NCBI GenBank assembly: GCA_902796095.1
Contig: CADBNP010000152.1
Span: forward strand, 1-12,233
Source: an uncultured Aeromonadales bacterium
GTDB lineage: Bacteria; Pseudomonadota; Gammaproteobacteria; Enterobacterales; Succinivibrionaceae
Reading direction: 5' to 3'
DNA length: 12,233 bases
Position numbers and translations under genes: made by a program. Positions 7,847 to 12,233 of this stretch are shown one piece after another (within the stretch, counting starts at the first letter, position 1; every line of letters begins with the position of its first letter). Under the pieces are notes generated by a model. It saw only the letters and a list, made by a program, of their open reading frames with translations, searched no databases and had not been told where the DNA came from.

Positions 7847-9031
7847 TTATTTAACAGCGATACGTTCAGCAGCAACCTTCAGAGCTTCATCAACTGACTG
7901 ACGACCTGTTGTAGAATTTCTGAGTGCCTGCTGGAATGCTGCCCAGAAGCGGTTCATTTCAGGTACGTTAGGCATTGGCTCTCCGTTGATGGCATTGGCC
8001 ATGGTAGCCTTGATGCGAGGATCCTTTTCAAGAGACTTCTGGAAGGACTTGAGAGCAACTGCTCCGAGCGCCTTGTCTTCGTTAACCTCTTTGAGACCGG
8101 CATCTGTCAGCAGGTAGTTCTCAAGGAATGCAACAGCCAGTTCCTTGTTAGGTGACTGTGCATTGATGGTAGCTGCCAGTACACCTACGAACGCCTTGGC
8201 TGGTTTGCCGGCCAGCTTTGGAAGAGGATTTACCGTGTACTTGATCTTGCCGTCATAGTTTGCCCATGCCCATGGTCCTGTGATGATGCAGGCAACGTCA
8301 CCCTTTGCAAAGGATGAGTCCATAACACCGTAATCTGTACCTTTTGCCATAATGCCTTTCTTGATTATGTCAACCAGGTAGTTGATACCGATTTTTGAAC
8401 CCTCGTTGTTTACGCCGGTATCGGAAATGTCATACTTGCCTGAACCAACTTTTTTGAATGCATATCCACCGTTGGCAGCAATAACAGGATATGAGAAGTA
8501 AGGAGTTGTGTAATCCCACATGATTGCCTTCTTGCCCTTGGCCTGCATCTGCTTGTCCAGTGCCTCGAAATCCTCATAGTTCTGAGGAGCCTGCTTTACA
8601 AGATCCTGATTACAGATAAGACCTATGGCTTCGATCGCAATAGGGTAACCGTAAACCTTGCCGTCAATTGATACAGCATCCCATGCAAATTTCTGGAATT
8701 TATCCATGAAAGCCTTGCTTGGATTCAGTTCAGAGAGGAGACCGGCCTTCTGCCATTCACCGAAGCGGTCGTGTGCCCACAGGAAAATGTCTGGACCGTT
8801 GCCGGTAGCTGCAGCCTGCTGGAATTTATTTTCTACTCCATCTGGATGAGCAACTTCCACAGGAACACCCTGTTCCTCGGTAAACTTCTTACCTACCTTT
8901 TCAAGACCATTGTAACCTTTATCACCGTTTACCCAGATTACAAGTTTACCGGCTTCGATTCCGGCGGAAGCCATAGAAGAAATACCAAGTGTTGCTGCTG
9001 CAACCAGAGTTGCAATGATTTTCTTTTTCAT
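7847..9031 (-). CDS. malE: Maltose/maltodextrin ABC transporter periplasmic binding protein MalE
   Basis: Periplasmic receptor that presents maltose or maltodextrins to a MalFGK2-type importer. The preferred ATG ends at 9031 and gives 394 aa (E. coli MalE is 396) with a signal peptide 1-23 ending ASA/GIEAGKL. An open frame reaching back to 9115 would add 28 residues but runs through the promoter and lacks the AAAGGAA ribosome site at 9039-9045. Identity to E. coli MalE is visible throughout: WVNGDKGYNGL (33-43), GPDIFLWAHDRFG (79-91), TGPWAWAN (251-258), LENYLLTD (303-310) and LGAVALKS (322-329). Conserved sugar contacts by recalled E. coli numbering are D14, K15, E44, W62, D65, R66, E111, Y155, W230 and W340. 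Changed contacts are K42 to G65, E153 to T176, W158 to Y181, Y341 to A364 and R344 to Q367, so sugar preference may be shifted. No malFGK genes are in view. Confidence 0.95.
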   Translation of the reverse strand: MKKKIIATLVAAATLGISSMASAGIEAGKLVIWVNGDKGYNGLEKVGKKFTEEQGVPVEVAHPDGVENKFQQAAATGNGPDIFLWAHDRFGEWQKAGLLSELNPSKAFMDKFQKFAWDAVSIDGKVYGYPIAIEAIGLICNQDLVKQAPQNYEDFEALDKQMQAKGKKAIMWDYTTPYFSYPVIAANGGYAFKKVGSGKYDISDTGVNNEGSKIGINYLVDIIKKGIMAKGTDYGVMDSSFAKGDVACIITGPWAWANYDGKIKYTVNPLPKLAGKPAKAFVGVLAATINAQSPNKELAVAFLENYLLTDAGLKEVNEDKALGAVALKSFQKSLEKDPRIKATMANAINGEPMPNVPEMNRFWAAFQQALRNSTTGRQSVDEALKVAAERIAVK

Positions 9032-9060
9032 GAATTTATTCCTTTTTACAGTTATTTTTA

Positions 9061-9089
9061 CTATGGTTTCCTTAAAACGCAAACCGTAG
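9061..9089 (-). repeat. Inverted repeat in the malE leader, possible operator
   Basis: Read on the minus strand, CTACGGTTT (9081-9089) is followed 11 bases later by AAACCATAG (9061-9069); eight of nine positions are complementary. The arm centres are 20 bases apart, about two helical turns, as expected for a dimeric regulator. The repeat overlaps the predicted transcription start near 9086 and lies just below the -10, where a bound repressor would block initiation. It could instead act as an RNA hairpin. No regulator gene for it is in view. Confidence 0.5.
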
Positions 9090-9092
9090 TTA

Positions 9093-9121
9093 ATTATGAT
9101 CTTTTGGATTGACAATGTCTA
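9093..9121 (-). promoter_or_regulatory. Sigma-70 promoter of malE
   Basis: On the minus strand, TAGACA (9116-9121; 5 of 6 to TTGACA) and CATAAT (9093-9098; 5 of 6 to TATAAT) are separated by exactly 17 bases. Transcription would start near 9086 with a leader of about 55 bases. Such a good -35 is unlike the MalT-dependent mal promoters of enterobacteria, which depend on the activator. The position also argues against translation starting at 9115. Confidence 0.7.
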
Positions 9122-9170
9122 AAGGGGAATGATTTGTTCTTGAAATTTTGCGACTCAAGTTTGATTTTTT

Positions 9171-9186
9171 TGTGATTTGTGTCGCT
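9171..9186. promoter_or_regulatory. Possible CRP (cAMP receptor protein) site upstream of malE
   Basis: TGTGATTTGTGTCGCT matches 8 of the 10 defined bases of the CRP consensus TGTGA-N6-TCACA, with one perfect half-site and one degraded one. Its centre is about 92 bases upstream of the predicted malE start point, close to one of the helically phased positions CRP can use. Short-motif matches of this quality occur by chance, so this is a suggestion only. Confidence 0.28.
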
Positions 9187-9212
9187 TGTTTTGCTGAATT
9201 GATGTTTGATTA

Positions 9213-9240
9213 GGCAGTTGTTTTTCACCCAGAAACTGCC
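9213..9240. repeat. 7-bp inverted repeat in the malE upstream region
   Basis: GGCAGTT (9213-9219) pairs with AACTGCC (9234-9240) around 14 bases. No T tract follows on either strand, so it does not look like a terminator. It lies between the malE control region and the end of the hydrolase gene. Its role is unknown. Confidence 0.4.
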
Positions 9241-9274
9241 GGAATTTACACAGACGTTCAATATCTTTCATTAC

Positions 9275-9313
9275 GTAAAGAGCCATCTTAAAGCAGATTT
9301 ACCGGCTCTTTAC
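9275..9313. repeat. Perfect 10-bp inverted repeat downstream of the hydrolase gene
   Basis: GTAAAGAGCC (9275-9284) and GGCTCTTTAC (9304-9313) are perfectly complementary around a 19-base spacer that itself holds a 4-bp repeat (ATCT/AGAT). It lies 62-101 bases beyond the hydrolase stop on the minus strand. There is no adjacent run of T, so it is not a standard terminator, although it may stabilise or help end that transcript. Otherwise the 260 bases 9116-9375 contain no open frame or RNA gene I can recognise. Confidence 0.6.
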
Positions 9314-9375
9314 AAAATCATGCCGGAATTCAGAATTTGACAGTCCGGAAACTTCCAACAGCAGTGTCTGCAACA

Positions 9376-10518
9376 TCATTTCAGGTTTGTTCTGAAGAAT
9401 TTATCTATTTCATCAAATGGGATTTTGTCCATCTGATCATACAGGTCCACATGAGTAGCTCCCTTTACCACGATTAGTTTTTTGGGTTCGGATGCTTTCT
9501 GGTACACATCTTCAGAAAAATATCTGGAATGGGCTTTATCCCCGGTAATCAGCATCAGAGGCCGCGGTGACAGTTCCTTAATATCATCCATTAGTCTGAA
9601 ATTAAAGAATCCGTAAGGTGCAGTAGAGTCCCATGCTGATGTGTTGGAATTGATTGCCCTGGGATGGTAGGCTCTTCCGACATAGTAACCGAAGAAATCT
9701 TTAATTACCGGATTTGCATCGTCAGGAAGCTTGTTCGGGAACATGGTTTCATAATTCTGAACTTTTCCTTCTGCATCAACTGCTATTTCGTGTGCTCCCC
9801 GGATCAAACCGCCTTTCTTGGCCTCTGCATCTCGCATTGCTGCCAGATGTTTCTTGACAGTATTTCGCTGTTCCCCGGTGTAGTATTCCCCCCTGTAGTG
9901 GTCACTGATGCTTTCTGACATATCATACATTGCAGATGTTACAACTGCTTTGATTCTCATGTCGTTTGAAGCTGCTGTGATGGCCATTCCTGAAAGACCG
10001 CACAGACCGACAGCGCCTATTTTTTCCGGATCCACGAATTTCAGATTGCTGATAAAATCCACTGCAGCACTGAAATCCTCTGTAAAAATATCAGGAGAAG
10101 CCATATCGCGTCTGTTTCCGCTGGACTGACCGGTCATCGACTGATCGAAGGCAACTGTTATAAAACCTCTGGATGCCAGTTCCTGAGCGTACAGACCAGA
10201 TGCCTGTTCCTTGACCGCACCGAATGGTCCGGATATCACCACCGCGGCGTATTTTTTTGAACTGTCAAAGTTTTCCGGCATGTACAGATGTCCGGCGACA
10301 TCAAATCCGTAGTGGTTTGCGAAAACAACCTTAAGAACCTGGATGTTTTTATTGATCTTGAAAACCCTAGTATCATCCTGCAGCATCTCTATTGATGATT
10401 TCTTCATTTGTGAAGCATCTGATATAACAGATACCGGAATGTTATTTGCCATGATGTTTGTTACTCCCATAAGCATTGTTACTGCAACGGCTGCACCTAA
10501 TAATTTGATTGGTTTCAT
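9376..10518 (-). CDS. Exported alpha/beta hydrolase, dienelactone-hydrolase-like, substrate unknown
   Basis: Predicted periplasmic hydrolase of 380 aa with a signal peptide (about 1-24, cleavage near IMA/NN). The alpha/beta-hydrolase core starts near residue 60, with an oxyanion-side segment VVISGPFGAVKEQ (93-105) and ASRGFITVAFDQ (115-126). The nucleophile-elbow region is AVGLCGLSGMAI (169-180), where Cys173, rather than a Ser in a canonical GxSxG, is the probable nucleophile; Ser176 is the alternative. The C-terminal part has LMLITGDKAHSRYFSE (321-336), likely holding the catalytic acid, and GATHVDLYD (353-361) with His356 as catalytic histidine. Residues 190-315 form an insertion likely to make a lid. 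The start is supported by GGGAG (10525-10529, minus strand) 6 bases before the ATG. A LysR regulator is divergent from it across a dyad-rich gap, so it is the likely target. Ester or lactone hydrolysis is a family-level guess. Confidence 0.82.
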   Translation of the reverse strand: MKPIKLLGAAVAVTMLMGVTNIMANNIPVSVISDASQMKKSSIEMLQDDTRVFKINKNIQVLKVVFANHYGFDVAGHLYMPENFDSSKKYAAVVISGPFGAVKEQASGLYAQELASRGFITVAFDQSMTGQSSGNRRDMASPDIFTEDFSAAVDFISNLKFVDPEKIGAVGLCGLSGMAITAASNDMRIKAVVTSAMYDMSESISDHYRGEYYTGEQRNTVKKHLAAMRDAEAKKGGLIRGAHEIAVDAEGKVQNYETMFPNKLPDDANPVIKDFFGYYVGRAYHPRAINSNTSAWDSTAPYGFFNFRLMDDIKELSPRPLMLITGDKAHSRYFSEDVYQKASEPKKLIVVKGATHVDLYDQMDKIPFDEIDKFFRTNLK

Positions 10519-10561
10519 ATTTGTCTCCCAGGTGTTTCAATAATGTCAAATGCATTGAATT

Positions 10562-10580
10562 TTCTGGTAAAGAACCAGAA
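10562..10580. promoter_or_regulatory. LysR-box-like dyad 1, hydrolase-proximal
   Basis: TTCTGGT and ACCAGAA form a perfect 7-bp inverted repeat around AAAGA (19 bp in all). The inner T at 10565 and A at 10577 give the T-N11-A spacing typical of LysR-type regulator sites. It lies 44-62 bases upstream of the hydrolase start codon, where an activator of that gene would bind. Confidence 0.55.
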
Positions 10581-10625
10581 TCTGAGAACTGATTTAATAA
10601 TTTCAACTTCTCTTTACTTAAAGTG

Positions 10626-10644
10626 TAATAGAATCGTTCTATAA
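10626..10644. promoter_or_regulatory. LysR-box-like dyad 2, overlapping the lysR -10
   Basis: The core TAGAA-TCG-TTCTA (10629-10641) is a perfect dyad with T-N11-A spacing between 10629 and 10641, and weaker symmetry extends to 19 bp. It overlaps the TATAAT at 10640-10645, which suits autorepression of the regulator. Confidence 0.5.
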
Positions 10645-10645
10645 T
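10640..10645 (+). promoter_or_regulatory. Candidate -10 of the lysR gene
   Basis: A perfect TATAAT lies 75 bases upstream of the LysR start codon. The -35 region at 16-18 bases spacing (CTTAAA or TTAAAG) is poor. Transcription would begin near 10652. Confidence 0.45.
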
Positions 10646-10671
10646 TACTAATGGTAAAAATTCATGATATG

Positions 10672-10690
10672 TTATTCCTATGTGGAATAA
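10672..10690. promoter_or_regulatory. LysR-box-like dyad 3, in the lysR leader
   Basis: TTATTCC and GGAATAA are a perfect 7-bp inverted repeat around TATGT, again 19 bp overall with T-N11-A spacing (10675 and 10687). It lies downstream of the predicted lysR start point, so it could be a repressor site or an RNA hairpin. Confidence 0.5.
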
Positions 10691-10704
10691 TGTAAATTCT
10701 TAGA

Positions 10705-10719
10705 TCGGAGAAAATCCGA
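10705..10719 (+). promoter_or_regulatory. Small hairpin covering the LysR ribosome binding site
   Basis: TCGGA-GAAAA-TCCGA is a 5-bp stem that includes most of the Shine-Dalgarno GGAG (10707-10710) and ends one base before the ATG at 10721. Folding would hide the ribosome site and could keep regulator synthesis low. The stem is short, so the effect may be slight. Confidence 0.35.
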
Positions 10720-10720
10720 A

Positions 10721-11623
10721 ATGGATCTGAAACTGCTTAAAAATTTTCTTATGGTTGCCCGAACCGGAAACATGACAAGAGCTGCGGATATGCTGTTTAT
10801 AACCCAGTCAGCACTTTCTAAACAGATGAAGGAACTTGAGAAAGAACTAGGTTGTTCATTTTTTGAAAGAACAGGCGGTGGATTGAAACTTACGGAGCAA
10901 GGATTACTTCTCCGCAAAAGAGCTGAAGATATAGTTTCGCTGGTGGACAAGACCAGACATGAATTCAGAGATCTTGAAGGTATAATTGGCGGAGATGTTC
11001 ATGTCGGAGCTCCTGAAACCTGCCACATCGATATATTTGCCCGGGAACTGCTTGCTTTTCGCCGGAAATATCCTGGATTGCGCTGCCATGTCATAAGTGG
11101 TATGACCGAACAGGTCACAGAGAAGATGGACGGAGGTCTTCTTGATTTTGTCATTATTTCCGGCTTGCCGGACACCGACAGGTACAACTACATTCGTTAT
11201 CCGGCTGACGACAGATGGGGAACAGTGGTTCGACGCGATCATCCACTGGCAGCAATGGAGAAAATCACCATCGATGATTTACTTCCATACAACATTATTA
11301 TCTCAACGCAGGGGCTGTCTGAGGAAATTTCCGGCTGGTGCGGTGATCGGGCGAGTAAACTCAAAGTTACGGATACGGTTAATCTGGCATATAATGGTTC
11401 AAGGTTTGTCAGGGAAAATATTGCAGTCATGCTGACATACAAAGGACTGGTTGATACCAGTGAGGAAAACGGTCTTGTATGGATCCCTCTTTATCCGGAT
11501 CTTAGTACTCCGACATACCTAATCTGGCGAAAATTTCAAATATTTACACCTATTGTCGGAAAGTTTCTTGAGCATCTGATAACCGTATTCAAGAACAGCA
11601 GTCTGGACTCTCATGATAAATAA
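10721..11623 (+). CDS. LysR-family transcriptional regulator
   Basis: DNA-binding transcription factor of 300 aa, a normal length for the family. The N-terminal winged helix-turn-helix starts at the usual position (MDLKLLKNFLMVARTGNMTR, then AADMLFITQSALSKQMKELE, residues 1-40) and continues through FERTGGGLKLTEQG (49-62). A linker helix (about 63-90) leads to the LysR substrate-binding domain (about 91-295) with the opening GGDVHVGAPET and a DHPLA block (174-178). The gene is divergent from the exported hydrolase, with 202 bases between the two starts and three dyads there, so autoregulation and control of the hydrolase are expected. The effector cannot be predicted. The 80 bases after the stop (11624-11703) contain no clear terminator on either strand. 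Confidence 0.93.
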   Translation: MDLKLLKNFLMVARTGNMTRAADMLFITQSALSKQMKELEKELGCSFFERTGGGLKLTEQGLLLRKRAEDIVSLVDKTRHEFRDLEGIIGGDVHVGAPETCHIDIFARELLAFRRKYPGLRCHVISGMTEQVTEKMDGGLLDFVIISGLPDTDRYNYIRYPADDRWGTVVRRDHPLAAMEKITIDDLLPYNIIISTQGLSEEISGWCGDRASKLKVTDTVNLAYNGSRFVRENIAVMLTYKGLVDTSEENGLVWIPLYPDLSTPTYLIWRKFQIFTPIVGKFLEHLITVFKNSSLDSHDK

Positions 11624-11703
11624 AGCAGAGCCGGATTATATGCTATTTTGCTTTGCACCATTTTTCAGCATAATGGCGTAATGATGTGGCAACAATGCGG
11701 AAT

Positions 11704-12233
11704 TCAGCAGATTCTTTTCAGTTCTCTTACGACAGTGTCAAGTTCCTCCTGCTTCAGTGCCGGACACAGCGGAATTGTGAGGATCCTGGAGTAGTATTTC
11801 TCAGTCATTTCAAGCGGTCTGTATTTTCCGGTTCTTTTGTAGTACGGCTGGTGATAGATTGGAATGTAGTGAACATTGACTCCGATTCCAGCTTCACGCA
11901 GACTGTCATATATATATTTACGCCTGTCCGGTTTTACCTTGATAACAAAAAGGTGATAGGCGCAGAGTCTGTCATTATAGTTCACAGGAAGTTCAATCTG
12001 CTCTAAATCTTTCAGTCTGTCAAAGTAGAAGTTCGCATATTCGTTTCGTATCCTGATCCACTGATCAAGATTTTTCAGCTGGGATATACCTAGCGCCGCA
12101 TTGATATCAGGCATTCTGTAGTTGAACCCCAGTTCAAGCTGCTGATATGACCATCCTCCGTCGACCTCACCTTCCATACAGTCCGGATCACGGGTTATTC
12201 CATGGGAACTGAACATTTTCATTCTGCGATGGA
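11704..12233 (-). CDS. pseC: PseC-like UDP-4-amino-sugar aminotransferase (DegT/DnrJ/EryC1 family), 5' end outside the window
   Basis: C-terminal 176 or so codons of a PLP-dependent sugar aminotransferase; the frame stays open through the window edge (codons before the internal Met read H-R-R). PseC makes UDP-4-amino-4,6-dideoxy-N-acetyl-beta-L-altrosamine, the second step towards pseudaminic acid used on flagellin and surface glycans. Visible family blocks are MFSSHGITRDPD, the glycine/aromatic stretch GGWSYQQLELGFNYRMPDIN, AALGISQLKNLDQW, AYHLFVIKV and REAGIGVNVHYIPIYHQPYY. The PLP-binding lysine lies in the missing N-terminal half. The SHGITRDPD and VHYIPIY wording fits PseC better than ArnB or other DegT members, but the assignment rests on half the protein. 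The stop is at 11704-11706. Pseudaminate use would fit with the flagellar regulators 4 kb away. Confidence 0.8.
   Translation of the reverse strand, partial: HRRMKMFSSHGITRDPDCMEGEVDGGWSYQQLELGFNYRMPDINAALGISQLKNLDQWIRIRNEYANFYFDRLKDLEQIELPVNYNDRLCAYHLFVIKVKPDRRKYIYDSLREAGIGVNVHYIPIYHQPYYKRTGKYRPLEMTEKYYSRILTIPLCPALKQEELDTVVRELKRIC

Noticed and set aside
9032..9115. A longer N terminus for MalE
   Set aside because: The extra 28 residues would precede a complete signal peptide and would be encoded inside the -10 region of the predicted promoter; the ATG ending at 9031 has its own ribosome site.
9124..9132. GGGGAATGA as a MalT box
   Set aside because: It resembles the MalT consensus only with an extra base, occurs once, and lies just upstream of a promoter that already has a good -35.
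1..12233. A defence system, mobile element, CRISPR array or biosynthetic cluster
   Set aside because: No transposase, integrase, nuclease, toxin-antitoxin pair, regularly spaced repeat or clustered biosynthetic genes are present; all eight genes belong to familiar families.

Overview
The window carries eight protein-coding genes (seven complete, one cut by the right edge) and reads as ordinary, densely coded chromosome of a motile, flagellated gammaproteobacterium. The pointers are a PotF-type polyamine-binding protein, a very large MscK/MscM-type mechanosensitive channel, an FlrB/FlrC (FleS/FleR) flagellar two-component pair, a MalE close to the E. coli protein, and a PseC-like aminotransferase. 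Moderate GC and this gene mix would suit a host-associated Aeromonadales/Succinivibrionaceae-type organism, but that placement is inference. I see no mobile element, tRNA, rRNA or CRISPR array.

Layout. 15-1189 (minus): a solitary PotF-like periplasmic binding protein with its own terminator. 1436-4867 (minus): a 1143-aa mechanosensitive channel of the MscK/MscM class. 5107-7621 (plus): an flrB-flrC operon, divergent from the channel gene and closed by a strong terminator; the kinase most likely starts at 5107 behind a good ribosome binding site, and a sigma-54-like element lies upstream. 7799-9031 (minus): malE with its own terminator, a good sigma-70 promoter, an inverted repeat in the leader and a possible CRP site. 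9376-10518 (minus): an exported alpha/beta hydrolase with a cysteine at the nucleophile elbow. 10721-11623 (plus): a divergent LysR regulator. The 202-bp gap between these last two holds three 19-bp dyads with LysR-box (T-N11-A) geometry. 11704-12233 (minus): the C-terminal part of a PseC-like sugar aminotransferase.

How the genes work together. FlrB and FlrC should form a cytoplasmic kinase/sigma-54 activator pair that turns on middle/late flagellar genes. PseC, if correct, would feed flagellin or surface glycosylation, giving a loose motility theme. LysR and the hydrolase form the clearest regulator/target pair. PotF and MalE are ABC-transporter binding proteins without permease or ATPase genes in view; both show substitutions at positions that contact ligand in the E. 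coli proteins. No clearly new multi-gene system is visible. The most informative non-coding signals are the three dyads at 10562-10690 and the malE control region at 9061-9186.
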